A stretch of DNA of 64,000 nt from Bugula neritina (GCA_964035545.1 OZ037766.1:12223722-12287721); one strand, 5' to 3'; counted from the first letter of the stretch, positions 25,401-37,102 are shown. The notes: a model not told the origin generated them from the sequence alone. Made by a program: numbers and translations.

Positions 25401-27092
25401 TACTTTAAGTCAGATTCTATGAATCACCTCCTTGAAACACAAATTTACTTTGATGAATATGTCTAGAACTGTGTTTTTTCATATATTATGGTTAAAATAT
25501 TGTTTTGGTGCGTTGTATAGGCTGAGAATTATCAAAGATCAACAGCCTCTTACATGCAGCCTGGCTCTTATGCTATAAACAGCCAGCAGCAGCAGCCATC
25601 TAGGACTATGCAGCCACCACCCCAACTTGGTATGTATTTGGCAGCTGTGTAAAATAGATAATTTTATGGCTGTTTCAATTATATTCTCTCACATTTGAGC
25701 ACTCAATCAGCAAATTAGAAATGTTTCTTTATGGAATGCTTAGATTTTTGGTTTTGTAAAGTCTCTGTTGATTTTTATAAAGTAACTTAGTTTTTAGCAA
25801 TGAGACTCTTGGTATGCAAACGTCTGTAATCTGTGTCGTATGGTTTGTTGCAATCTGCAGGTCTAAACAGTCCCTCATCTTCAACTGTGTCCAGTGTGGC
25901 CTCAGAAACTTTCACCTCCGCTCTCAGGCAGCACCAATCTTCTATGGTAAATATGGAGTCAGCATTTCGCCAACTTGAAGGTAAGTATTATCAGGTTATC
26001 ATGGAGATAGCGTAAAAATATGTGTTTTTGTCTTTCATAGTGAATAGAAAAGTCAAGGAAGTTTTTGAATAAAAAATACAAAAATGCTGTCTAACTGAGT
26101 TATTACAAAGTGATAAAACTCTATCTGCAAAATGCTTTGCATCCTACAGACTTTAACATAAAGGTACTTAGCTGCCTCGATTCAGAAGGTCTGAAACTTT
26201 AAACCAATTATAGATTATGTAGTTGTAGAGTCTCCAAACAGGAGTTTTGAAGAAAAATTGAATTGTTTTTAATCGGTTAATATTGTATTAGACAAAATGA
26301 TATATCTTTTCATTAATGGCATGTAACTAAGGAAATTTATTCCATTGTTTTTATCCAGCATTGCTGTAGCATATTAATTATTATTAACCCTTTACTTTAA
26401 AAATTAGTTCTTAGTTTGCTAAGTATCCAAAAACTACAAGATAATAAACTCATGGGAAAAAAGCAAAAAGTTGCAAGTGCAGAGAATAAGTTGGTGTTAC
26501 TGCTATGGAATATCATTAGATTATTTTGCTTTATTTTATGTAGAGGAAAATGCGTCATTAAAAGCCCAGTTGGCAGCTGAACGGGAGGAGAAACAAGGAT
26601 ATGCCTTGAAATTACAAAGTGAGATTTTTCTTTAATTTTCAACACTGTATAACATAATGCTTAATGCATATATGTTGCTGAATATGGTCTAAGTGAATCA
26701 CCCGTTCTTGTCTCCTACTAGATCATTAATCATAAAACAGAGTAAATATGCATATAGATATTTCTTAGGTGGTATTTTGTCTTTACTCTGGTTATGTAGT
26801 GGGTGAAGCTGAATTCACCAAATTTTTGTAACCAGCTTGTCTTGGCATTCTTGCATAATTCATGGCTACTGGCTAATTTCTATTTGCATGTCACATATAA
26901 TGGTTAGAGTATCAGGACATTACCAAACTCCCAAGTTGTACTCATTTTAATCATGGAGTGTAGTCATGGTTAACATATTTAGTTGATTTTATACTTTTAG
27001 AAGCTGTAGCTGAGATTCAAACAAAAGAGCAGCAGATTTTGGCTTACACGATAGAGTTAGCTAGATATAGAGTATTGCCGGGCCATATGTGA
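13464..27092 (+). CDS. Ski/Sno/Dac-like nuclear corepressor-type protein, 16 exons, 5' end missing
   Basis: Exons: 13464-13557, 13672-13857, 13949-14422, 14544-15722, 17321-17364, 17652-18678, 18870-19111, 19334-19545, 21422-21455, 21852-21907, 22397-22857, 23386-23432, 25521-25629, 25861-25980, 26544-26618, 27001-27092 (TGA). All phases agree, giving at least 1,483 residues. Order: Ser/Lys-rich, probably disordered N-terminal half; a folded region in exon 6 (VVTVYRDGELYCSAHQVVIR then LSEVQHLLSAQ) resembling the Ski/Sno/Dac domain; exon 8 with CDGCSRVFGPLSFMLH, like the CxxCxxxFxPxxFxxH zinc-binding motif of the Ski SAND-like domain; a Gln-rich region in exons 11-13; and a C-terminal heptad stretch (NASLKAQLAAEREEKQGYAL) that should form a coiled coil. 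In known Ski/Sno proteins these parts bind SMADs and N-CoR. That role here is inference. It is longer than Ski (about 730 residues), so it may be a separate family. No first exon or promoter was found. Confidence 0.75.
15723..17320 (+). other. Intron 4 of the Ski-like gene
   Basis: AT-rich intron of about 1.6 kb. It contains the possible SINE at 16,452. No additional exon that keeps the phase was found. Confidence 0.6.
16452..16640 (+). mobile_element. Probable tRNA-derived SINE
   Basis: GTCAGGGGTAAGAGCGATTG looks like a tRNA D-arm/A box and ATTGGTTCGAGC (16,492-16,503) like a B box at tRNA-like spacing. An unrelated tail follows. The acceptor stem does not fold as a real tRNA, so a SINE is more likely than a tRNA gene. 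Confidence 0.4.
19546..21421 (+). other. Intron 8 of the Ski-like gene
   Basis: AT-rich intron of about 1.9 kb. No conserved structure or extra exon was recognised. Confidence 0.6.
22858..23090 (+). repeat. 18-bp minisatellite made of splice-site-like units
   Basis: About 13 head-to-tail copies of GTAACTATACACTTGCAG start exactly at the donor of exon 11 (CCTGCAG|GTAACT). Each unit begins with a consensus 5' splice site and ends with TTGCAG or CAGCAG, a 3' splice-site core. The length is a multiple of three and the exon frame stays open to 22,991. The array can be read as repeats of GNYTLA (Asn-Tyr-Thr sequons). Confidence 0.9.
23765..24131. mobile_element. MITE with long inverted ends (hAT-like)
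   Basis: The left end CAGGCCTGGCCTCACGCTTG continues TGAGAATCACACGAAA. The right end mirrors it (TTTCGTGTGATTCTCACCAG then TGTGTGGCCAGGCCT). Inverted repeats are about 35 bp and the inner part is also partly self-complementary. It starts with CAGGCCTG as many hAT MITEs do. No clear target-site duplication was found. Confidence 0.75.
24344..24377. repeat. Perfect 12-bp stem hairpin
   Basis: AGCCTCAGTGAC and GTCACTGAGGCT form a perfect stem with a 10-nt loop. A smaller hairpin CACCGAAAACGGTG lies just upstream at 24,303-24,316. Function unknown. Confidence 0.7.
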
Positions 27093-27103
27093 AACACTTC
27101 TAT

Positions 27104-27322
27104 ATCGTATTACTAGTTAGCACTGTGTGTATTACTAGTTAGCACTGTGTGTATTACTAGTTAGCACTGTGTGTATTACTAGTTAGCACTGTGTATATTA
27201 CTAGTTAGCACTGTGTGTGTTACTAGTAGCACTGTGCGTATTAGTAGCTAGCACTGTGTATATTACTAGTAACACTGTGTGTATTACTAGTTAGCATTGT
27301 GTGTATTACTAGTTAGCACTGT
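27104..27322 (+). repeat. 22-bp minisatellite in the probable 3' UTR
   Basis: About ten copies of TATTACTAGTTAGCACTGTG + TG begin 12 bp after the TGA of the Ski-like gene. Some copies are shortened by deletion of TT or TAG. A candidate poly(A) signal AATAAA at 27,861 would place the array in the 3' UTR. Confidence 0.9.
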
Positions 27323-27860
27323 AGTAAATATCTAACAGCATTTATTTGATTGTGTTACATATCCTAATGTGATAAACACTTTTAAATTTCTAGTGTTCAC
27401 TTGTAGTATTATTTTATTTGACTGAACTATTTTCAATATTTCACTATTTTAGCAAATTGTGTTTTATTTTATATGTTATGTAATCCTTTGCCTGCAAATG
27501 GTGGGATAGTTAGTAGATACTTTTATCATCATTGTGCCATGCCAGTGTATTATTGTAGTGTATAGTAGTAATATATTAGTGCTAGAATTCATATAGTATT
27601 TCAAGATATGTGATTATATTTGAGAATTTGCAGTAGTTAGAGGTTTAATATGGAATAAGAATTGTATAAATATTTGACATACTGTATAGTGCAGTATATA
27701 ATATATGTTATATAATATTGTGATATGGCAGTTTCAGTATGCAGTACGTTTTACATGCAAACCTCCATGTGTCTATCTATTGTAATCAACTGTAGTACTA
27801 GGACTATTTTTATAGCTGTAAAAATGCTCAATTTTGCTAGCGTTCTACTTATTCCTATAT

Positions 27861-27866
27861 AATAAA
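27861..27866 (+). terminator. Candidate poly(A) signal of the Ski-like gene
   Basis: AATAAA, about 770 bp after the stop codon. It is the first well-placed one I saw. No transcript evidence. Confidence 0.3.
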
Positions 27867-27869
27867 CTG

Positions 27870-29539
27870 CCAGTGCAATGCTTGCCTATACAAAACCTTG
27901 CAAGAATGATGTTCTATCTAATGTCTAGGGGCTGAATTTTTCTCTAAACTACAAACCTGCCATGGCTAGCTACAATGTCTATACTAGAAATAAAGAGCTG
28001 CCTGATTTATATTATGCAAATTTCAGTGTGTATACTTCATTAAAATAATCGTACTCTCTCCATTCTACCTGCTTATAAGCCAAGGGTAAAATATCTTTAA
28101 TAAAAGAAGCCATTATTAAACACATAATCTTCATTCTACAATCAAAAATTAAATAGAGAGAGAGTAGTGACAACAAATTGCCTTCTTAGCTTTGCCATGA
28201 GAGGCTGGAGTGCCATCTGTACCAGAAATAGAAAATAACTAGCTTGGCTAGCATTTTTATAATGCAGCCACTCAAAACTTTAATGACAAAGAATTATAAT
28301 GTAAATACATACTACACTAAGCTATGAAATGATGCATTAGCAACAAACAAGATATAAATAAACTGTTTATTTAAAATAGCAATGATCTGTACACTGCTAA
28401 AAATTATCAGAAGTTGAAGAGAAGAGATACACCTGGTTGGAATATGTCAGTTTAAATGCAATTTTCCGTCTCAGTATTTCATTCAGATCAGTGCAGTCAA
28501 AACATAGATACATTCACAAATTCTTTGAATATTGTCACTATCCCAGTGACTATAATGACGTGGCCACCAATCAATGGCTATAACCTGACAGCAGCCTATT
28601 CAAGTGTTATATTATATAAAATACAGTCACATTCAATGATCATGGTGTTGTGGGTATGCCAGTTATCCCCTTGGGGGGTCAAGCATGCAATTAGATTTGT
28701 GAACAGATGAACCTGGACTATGAATATTATTTTGACATTAATTTTAATGAATAATGATTATTTATAGAAAACTATTATGATGGGTGTACAACTCCAATAG
28801 TATTAGATTATTGACTATTGAACACATTTGGTAATTAATAAATGGTTGGAAATATTCAAGGGGTGCCATACAAAAGCTCCCACCCATAATGAATTGATTT
28901 AAAAAATAATTTTTCCCTGGCCAGAATGTCAAATTAAAGAACTTGTGCTTTATATATATAAATTCTCATTATTGCACCTAAATGCTATATTCAATTTCAC
29001 GAAGTTATGATTTATAGTCTTTTCTTTAAAATTATCAATTTAATGCATCAAAACTGGAGTTATCAAATTAAAAATCTATGACATTCCCATCTACACTATT
29101 GCATCAGACAAAAACAGCTGTAAAATACTCAAAAATGTTTTTAAAGTTACCATAATAACCCCTAGCAGTTCACTACCATAGAGCATGAAAGATAGTTATG
29201 GAGGTAAATAACAAAAATGACCACACCTCATGCACATTGGAATTCATTGTATGAGTTGGTATCTAAATCACAACAGCAACAAGTCCCTACAGCAATTCAA
29301 ACATAAGGACATCTTTATGGGTAAATTGGACACTGTGAAGGTAAATAATGCTGACCAATGTAAATATTTTGCTAACTATAATTTTATATAGTTAAAATTT
29401 TACTTTAACAAGACTACAATGCTGTAGTTATAGTCTAATATAGATTGCCCAAAAATTTTAGTACGTTAAGCCTTGCATAAACTGGTGCATACTTAGCTAT
29501 TGCGACATGTACGCAAATACTGCAGCACTGTCAGAATAG
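27870..29539. other. Intergenic DNA; its right end is diverged flank of BRICHOS unit A
   Basis: Most of it shows nothing. Around 29,215-29,360 the text (CACACCTCATGCACATTGGA, AAATCACAACAGC, GGGTAAATTGGACACTGTGA) resembles the downstream flank of copies B, D and E (for example 37,805-37,980). The duplicated unit of copy A therefore seems to reach here. Confidence 0.45.
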
Positions 29540-30705
29540 GGGTGTGAGAGTATATAATGTGGGCGTGAGAGTATATAATGTGGGTGTGAGAGTATATAAT
29601 GTGGTTGTGAGAGTATATAATGTGGGTGTGAGAGTATATAATGTGGTTGTGAGAGTATATAATGTGGGTGTGAGAGTATATAATGTGGTTGTGAGAGTAT
29701 ATAATGTGGTTGTGAGAGTATATAATGTGGGTGTGAGAGTATATAATGTAGGTGTGAGAGTATATAGTGTGAGTGTGAGAGTATATAATGTGGGTGTGAG
29801 AGTATATGATGTGGGTGTGAGAGTATATGATGTGGGTGTGAGAGTATATAATGTGAGTGTGAGAGTATATAATGTGGGTGTGAGAGTATATAGTGTGGTT
29901 GTGAGAGTATATAATGTGAGTGTGAGAGTATATAATGTGGTTGTGAGAGTATATAATGTGGGTGTGGGAGTATATAGTATAGGTGTGAGAGTATATAATG
30001 TGAGTGTGAGAGTATATAATGTGGGTGTGAGAGTATATGATGTGGGTGTGAGAGTATATAATGTGGTTGTGAGAGTATATAATGTGGTTGTGAGAGTATA
30101 TAATGTGGGTGTGAGAGTATATAATGTGGGTGTGAGAGTATATAATGTGAGTGTGAGAGTATATAATGTGGGTGTGAGAGTATATAATGTGGGTGTGAGA
30201 GTATATAATGTGTTTGTGAGAGTATATAATGTGGGTGTGAGAGTATATAATGTGAGTGTGAGAGTATATAATGTGGGTGTGAGAGTATATAATGTGGGTG
30301 TGAGAGTATATAATGTGGTTGTGAGAGTATATAATGTGGTTGTGAGAGTATATAATGTGGTTGTGAGAGTATATAATGTGGTTGTGAGAGTATATAATGT
30401 GGTTGTGAGAGTATATAATGTGGGTGTGAGAGTATATAATGTGGTTGTGAGAGTATATAATGTGGGTGTGAGAGTATATAATGTGGTTGTGAGAGTATAT
30501 AATGTGGGTGTGAGAGTATATAATGTGAGTGTGAGAGTATATAATGTGAGTGTGAGAGTATATAATGTGGGTGTGAGAGTATAGAATGTGAGTGTGAGAG
30601 TATATAATGTGAGTGTGAGAGTATATATAATGTGGGTGTGAGAGTATATAATGTGGTTGTGAGAGTATATAGTATAGGTGTGAGAGTATATAGTATAGGT
30701 GTAGG
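29540..30705. repeat. 21-bp minisatellite, about 55 units
   Basis: Unit: GTGAGAGTATATAATGTGGG + T. Units differ mainly at one dinucleotide (GG, GT or AG). Because 21 is a multiple of 3 and no frame of the unit has a stop, frames on both strands stay open for 346-448 codons. These are not genes. The array decays at its right edge into related text (TATGAGAGCAAATTATA) at 30,705-30,880. The equivalent flank of copy C (44,280-44,560) holds only a short degenerate version. Confidence 0.95.
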
Positions 30706-30970
30706 AGCAAGTGATGCAATAAGGTTATGAGAGGTAGTAATTGCCATAGGAGAATGCATGAATAGTGACTAGGAGAGCAAATAATAGAGGATTGAGGGTA
30801 ATAATTATCTGAGACTGAATAATGAAGGTATGAGAGCAAATTATATATCTATGAGAGCGTTTTGTGAGCATATTATGAGGAAAAATATAGCTATTAGATA
30901 TTATATTGTAAGCATAGGAGATAAAATAATGAGTGAATTTTTGACCATTTAGCTCTCCATGATTTTAAGT

Positions 30971-31253
30971 AAAAATGGCACAGGTAAAAATGGCACGGTA
31001 AAAATGGCACGGATAATAAAGGTACAAATGAAAAAGTATTGGAAAAATTGGCACACTGATGTTAAAATTTCCCAAACCCCAAATCCCACACCAAACCCTA
31101 ATATTGAAAATATGTCATTTTTATCTATAACTTTTCTATTTGTGCCTTTATTACCGGTGCCACTTTTACCTGCGCCATTTTTACTGGTGCCACTTTTACC
31201 TGTGCCATTTTTTACCTGCGCCATTTTTACTGGTGCCACTTTTACAGGACACC
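30971..31253. mobile_element. Foldback-like inverted repeat element, copy 1
   Basis: The left side is tandem units of AATGGCACAGGTAAA and the right side is their reverse complement (TTTACCTGTGCCATT). Between them lies a CCCAAACCCCAAATCCCA..CCCTAATATTGAAAAT core. The unit number differs between sides and copies. No coding capacity. The same element lies at 36,803 and 58,050. Confidence 0.7.
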
Positions 31254-31313
31254 AGCCTTTCCTAGTGCATTGTATTATATAATGTGTTTAAGAAACATGA
31301 TATATGACAAAAT

Positions 31314-31319
31314 TTTATT
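31314..31319 (-). terminator. Candidate poly(A) signal of copy A
   Basis: AATAAA on -, about 215 bp downstream of the stop codon of copy A. Confidence 0.35.
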
Positions 31320-31532
31320 GGTTGAATTTTAAGAATGAAAATTTAATAATATATCTTTTTGTAAGAGCAACTATCTTTGAACTTATTCATTATTATTTTG
31401 GAAAAGCGCTGAGCACGGTCTTTAAAATCTTTACAGTCAGAATTAATGGCTAAAAACAGTACATCATTTAAATTAGGCTAATTTTTTGTCAATTATAAGT
31501 GAAATCAAAAAATGTAATGTTTTGTAAATGCA

Positions 31533-34155
31533 TCACCAACGAATACATACAAATTCGCAATACTGTTGTCCTGAAACTGTGTGACATTCAAAGACCATTT
31601 CGAGACAAAGTGTATACCCCCGCTTGACTCTGCTATTTGAAGCTGAAGTAACTTTTGTATCTGAAATTAAAAACAAGTATGTTAACTAAAATCCATTTGG
31701 ATTCAGCACTAATTGAAATAACAAGATGTTAAATTATTTAAAATAGTAGCCAATATTATTTGTGCAAATGGACAGGCCAGGGCGGGCCCTGATGCTGAAA
31801 AATACCCAGCATTACCAAAAAGATGAAAAATACTAAAACGTTTTTTCTTGTTACAAATGTGTTGGAGTTTTTATCTAAATTTTACAATACAGTACTCCCC
31901 CTGTATCTCGCTAAGCTTTGGGTCCTGAAACCTCAATTTGCGACATAGTAGAATACCGGATTTAACTCACGGATCCAGTAAATTTGGCCATTTTGTCCCT
32001 AAACACACATACATGAGCCACAAAACCGAAGTCAAAACCATTCTTGTTACTTATGAAATTTTGTGAAAACTTGATCCGTGAGATATGGAGGGAACACTGT
32101 ATATTATAAAAGTGAGATATGGAGGTAACACTGTATTTAAAAGTGAGATATGGAAGGAACACTGTATATAAAAGCTGTAACTACAAGCAAGATAGTTACC
32201 AGAATCTCCTGTTGGTATCACAATCATCCATTTATACCCATTGGTGCACTCATTCTGCACACGTTTAGGAAGGAAACTGACATCTTGCACGAACTCATCG
32301 AGTACTTTAACATCTACTTCTGCGTCTTCCTCCTCTATTTCCTGGTCACCAAAGTTGTCCAGGAACTCCGACACCACATTTTCATTGTTGGCTTCATTGA
32401 ATGTAACAGGACTAATATAGCAGATGCCTTTATCAGCTCTGATTACACGGAGACCCTAAATAATTTGTATATGCATAGATTTCACACAGAGCACTACTGT
32501 TCATCATATACATATATGCTATATATAGTAAAACTACACAACTCTATACAGTCATACGTCCCCATGCTTCGCATTAAGCAAATGGATGTTTTATTCCATG
32601 CATGGAACAGTGTCAATTGAATGACCCCGCAACCACACATGCCAATGCAAAATTTCATTTCATGTGGGAGCTTATTGTAGGTGAAGTGAATATATTACTA
32701 CATTGAATCAAATAAATTTGCAAAAACTTAAAAAGATATTAAAACTAAAAAAATATGTTTACAAAATATCTGCATAATATACAGGTGCATAAACAGGTAC
32801 ACAACAATTTAGTAATCTTGCCTCTTTCATTTATAAGTGAATAGCACTCAGAAATATTTTAACCTTAGTACATGATATAGACGCTATAACAGACACATAT
32901 CTACTAACACTGTGCACTATATGTACTATATAATAGGCAAGATCTCATACTATTCAACATATATATGAGCTGCATCAACCACTATTTACCTTTTGAAACA
33001 AATCAGCATGAAAAGTACCATCAGCTCGGTGGTAGTATGCCACATGTTCATCTTTGTTCAGCATAACCTGATCCTTCACCTATATTGTACACAAAGTCTT
33101 GTTAACCATTAGCCTCATTTCTAATATTTTTATTATACATAAACTTTTAAAAACAACATTGCTATAAATTCACGTAATTAAAATCCAATACTCTTGCATT
33201 TTATCAACATTATATCTGATTTTATTTATTGCTTCATTTCTATTTTCAACTTTTTTTAAAATTCAAGATTCTTTTTAAATTTATTGTTTCTATCTTTACA
33301 CTCAACACCTCCAGCAGTGACTACTGTTGTGTAGGCAAATAGTACTGTGACTTGCTGTTTATTGGTATACAAAACCTGGTCAAATACATTATAGTAAATT
33401 ATTCGTAGTTTTTTATATAAAAAATTAAATTTATAAAATACTACAACACTATTTTAAAAGTTGTAAAAATTTGATGTTTTCAACATCTCTCTGGTTTCAT
33501 ATCACAGAACCAGCAACTTTTATGATAGATAGTTATAGTGTTCCTTTAAGTTCTTACACAGCTCAATGGGGATGTATCAGCATAAGTTGAAATAATTCAA
33601 AGAAGAATTTTAGGTTGAGAAAAAATTTATCCGGGATAACAAATACATAAGAGTTGATAATATTTTAAACTCTTTACTCACATGTTGGTTGTCAGGAGTT
33701 CTAATGTTAACAGTTGCCTGGACATCTGCACTCACTCTGGTCGTCTTCTCAGGTTCTTTCTGCTGGCAAACTGCATGAGTTTTAGTCAGGCCCATGTAGA
33801 TAACGGCTGACACAGAAACAACCAACAGAATGGAGATAACCAGCAAGGAGACTCCCAGGAGCTTTGACTTGTCGCTTTTCTCAACCATCTGTGAACACAC
33901 AATTGAATGAATTTCCAATGTACATAATAATTTAACCTAATTATAAGTTGCTATGTTTTAAAAATCCCAATAATAATTTGACTCAAACAATTCAGCTTGA
34001 AAAAACTTTGCTAAAATTTAAAAGATATTGCCAATAAGTTATTGAAAATTTTATTTGATGGTTCTCAAGTTATAAAGTTGATATAAATGTAAGAGAAAGC
34101 TTGCCTTAACGTCTTCGAATGTCTGTTTGTCCGAGAAGTTCATATTAATCTTCAT
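31533..34155 (-). CDS. BRICHOS-domain precursor with four-Cys C-terminal peptide, copy A
   Basis: Five exons on -: 34155-34105, 33888-33682, 33079-32990, 32455-32200, 31660-31533 (TGA); 243 residues. Residues 1-26 are a cytosolic tail. 27-49 form one TM helix (LLVISILLVVSVSAVIY). About 60-201 are the BRICHOS domain with the family Asp106 and Cys128/Cys186. RVKR (212-215) is a furin-type site. The last 28 residues are the released peptide, with Cys spacing 6, 8, 3 and a short IRW end. BRICHOS domains chaperone aggregation-prone C-terminal segments, and in annelid relatives (arenicin, capitellacin type) these are beta-hairpin antimicrobial peptides. Here the peptide has three Glu and one Arg, so it is slightly acidic and its activity is uncertain. 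Intron 1 seems to use a GC donor (AAG|GCAAGC). A TATAAAA box lies 46-52 bp upstream of the ATG. Confidence 0.85.
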
Positions 34156-34200
34156 TCTATGAGTTGAGATTGAATGATTTCAGCTGAAATCGCTGCAGCC

Positions 34201-34207
34201 TTTTATA
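34201..34207 (-). promoter_or_regulatory. TATA box of copy A
   Basis: TATAAAA on -, in the block GACAGGCTGGTATAAAAGGC that is conserved in copies A-D. It lies about 50 bp before the ATG. Confidence 0.65.
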
Positions 34208-35176
34208 CCAGCCTGTCTCCCATAGAGTTACTGTTTTGCAATAATTATGTTGACCAGTTGCCAAAAAGAAACACGTCTTAAAACATCAAATAGAGTGCAT
34301 TGCCAAATTAACAAAGATTTTGATTGGCCATAACCTAAGTTGCAAGACATTCAAAACTGAAATAAAATACATTTTCCCACAATAACTTTAATGTCTGTAG
34401 CCCTCCACAAGTATTTATGATCTCCAAATTAGAACTACTTGTTATATTTGTGAATGAAATTTGAGTTAAGTCAAGTTAAGTTAAGTTAAGCAAAAAATAA
34501 AGAGTCCCTAAAAAATTCATGCCTGTATTAAATTATTCATATTTATATGGGCCATGAAATAAACACACTTCAGGGTAGTATTCCCAAACATATTGGTTAA
34601 AAAAAGCTCTGCTGAGATGGCATTGTTTGTTAGACTCAGTGTTCTAGGCAAAAAAATGTTCTTGCTGATATGACATTACATTGTTTGTTAGACTCATTGC
34701 TCTAGGCACTATATAATTATATTGTCATTGCATGCTATTCTTAGCTGTTGCAACACCCAGGCAGGTTAATCACCGAGCTAGCCTAAAAGTTTAGACTTTG
34801 AACCTAAAACAGTCTGTAGATGCTAGCAAATATATACACGAATGTTCTTTGAGATTTCAAAAATGAAGGGTGTCAGAGAGTGTTTAAACAGAATGACAGT
34901 AGAGTAAAGTGTGACTTACAGTTGAATAGACATATGAGTGATTGTTGATGTCATAATCGGAGCATGATATGACAGTATAGTTGAACAAATAGTATTCTTT
35001 CCTCACAAATTCATAAGTTATGGCTATTGACCTTGCTTACTGCATGGCATTTCCCAGGAAGAATACTGTTGCTATCAGTGTGCTGTGTATCGGGTACACC
35101 AATTCAAATGGCATGTGAATTTTGAAATTAATTCGCATACCTCTTCCAGTTGCAATTGTCTGTTTTGACTATCTGG
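34208..35176. other. Upstream flank of copy A
   Basis: Non-coding. 34,440-34,720 matches the upstream flank of copy C (51,190-51,400), for example TAAAGAGTCCCT, GGGTAGTATTCCCAAACATA and CAGTGTTCTAGGC, showing that A and C were duplicated in direct orientation. Confidence 0.65.
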
Positions 35177-36802
35177 CATCACATTTTCTTGTTTGGATAA
35201 AAAGTTGCAGCATACACTAATGGGTCAATAACCTGTTTATAGCTTTTCTTCTTTGGCACGTTTGGTTGTGAATTGGAGAGTTATATCTTCACAATCAGTT
35301 GCCATCCAAGACCTCTGCAGGAATTTTCCACGGTAAAAAATAGATGTGGAATGGTTAGGTAATACGTCAAGTACTCTTCTTTCACAATTACAAAGCTTTC
35401 AAAAGTTATAAAAAAAGTCACTAGGAGGGTGAAGCAACATATTTCAAGTAGAAGGTATTGCATAAACTAGCAAATTCCTGACTGGAAAATGTGGGTAATG
35501 ACCTGTAAGAAAAGTTGCACATACAGCCTCAATAGTACAGATGTCCTCCAATACTTGCATTGTTTGCTATTAATTATTTGCCTAATATCCTGTAAATCAT
35601 GAGAAATTTGAACAATTAATACGGAAAAGCTACATCTTACTCCTGAAGAGTCAAAGGAAATCTACATGTGCGAGTTTCAATTGTAGGATTATGGATCTGC
35701 TGTGATGGTGTTATGACACACGGCTTTCGGTACAGATGAAAATAATGCTTTGGAGTAGCTGTCAAATGAATGTACAGGTGAACAGCTGCGGGGACTTAGA
35801 ATTCGAGCTGGTACTGCATCAATAGAGAAATTGAGAAAAGTCTGTGTTCTAGATTAAGAATTTAGCAAAATAAGTTAGATTTTTGCAAGAATTTCAACTC
35901 GAGCCCCAAATCAAAATTTAATAATAAAATTAAAGAACTTAGGCGGTCTCAATTTCTCCACTACTGCTTCTAAGTGCAGAATTCTAGTTTGTATCTGTTA
36001 AGTTAGGCTAATACTACAGCAAGAAATTGGATGCTTTTAAACTCCTGGCAAACTTTATAAGATTTTCTGGCCAGCTCAATATGGGATTTCTTCTTGATCA
36101 ATCACTATGACAGCACAACTCCTACTCCATAAAATGAACTATTGTGTTTAGTTATAGTGTGCTAGGCTAGCGGCATTGATGATGCTGTTCTATAGCTAGG
36201 TAAAAGTTTGTCCAAATTTTTCTGACTTTGTAAACAAAATATCACTCGTGAGGAAGTTATACAGCAGATCGCAGTTTCATCTGCAGAATTGGAGACGACA
36301 CACCAACATATTGGAGATGATGGGATCATAGCAGACACACCAACATTGGTAATGAAACAACCATTGCAACAATGGAAGTCTAGGATTCTGGGTAGTTTAA
36401 AGAGAGTCGCCAGAAAAGAATTTGTTGGCCATTTCCGACTCCTAATTGTTAATGGTATGACCCAAATGTTCAACAGTGTTTAAAAAAGTTACATATGTCT
36501 AATTGTATTTGAAAACTATGCTTCTGAAGTGCTGCAATTAAATTTGGGAGATAAGTTGGTGTTATTGTTCTGTTCGGTCCACTAGTCCACTGTATTCCGT
36601 TATACAGCAACTCCTGGAAATTTCTAAGGTCAAGGTGTTCATGCAGGCTGTTAAAGCTGAGGTGAGCTATGGGAAACTCCAAAAGCACATTTAGTTAATA
36701 ATATTCAAATAAAGCATACTGATCATGCACTATATAGCTGTCTCGTGTCGTATTTTAGGCTCAAATTGTAAGCAAACATTTGTGAAGTAGAACTTGGTGC
36801 AG

Positions 36803-37102
36803 GGTGTCCAAATGGCACAGGTAAAGATGGCACAAACGGAAAGGTGGGTAAAAGTGGCCCATTTTGAATATTGGGGTTTGAGGTGGAGGCTTGGGGATTT
36901 AGGGTGGAGGGTTTATAGGTTTGGAGTTTGAGGAGTTGAAAAAATTTAACATTAGCATGCCATATTTACCTACTTTTCCGTTTGTGCCATTGTTACGTGT
37001 GCCATTGTTACCCGTGCCATTATTACCTGTGCCATTTTCACTGGGCCATTTTTACCTGTGCAATGTTTACTTGTGCCATGTTTACCCGTGCCATTTATAC
37101 CT
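36803..37102. mobile_element. Foldback-like inverted repeat element, copy 2
   Basis: Starts GGTGTCCAAATGGCACAGGT and ends with repeated TTTACCCGTGCCATT units around a GGGGTTTGAGGTGGAGGCTT core. Same structure as at 30,971. It is the arm partner of 58,050. Confidence 0.7.

Larger units (their letters stand above)
23433..25520 (+). other. Intron 12 of the Ski-like gene
   Basis: An intron of about 2.1 kb carrying a long-TIR MITE (23,765-24,131) and a hairpin (24,344-24,377). The rest is AT-rich with nothing recognised. Confidence 0.6.

Noticed and set aside
29540-30705. CRISPR-like regular repeats
   Set aside because: Units are head to tail without spacers and the window is eukaryotic.
29493-30839. 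Open frames of 346-448 codons on both strands (RVYNVGV, IIYSHTH and HYILSHP repeats)
   Set aside because: They are products of a stop-free 21-bp tandem repeat and appear in several frames at once. No splice, start or family signal.
36162-36483. Open frames near 36.2-36.5 kb on both strands
   Set aside because: The right-arm counterpart (58,680-58,970) does not keep the frame and no domain is visible.
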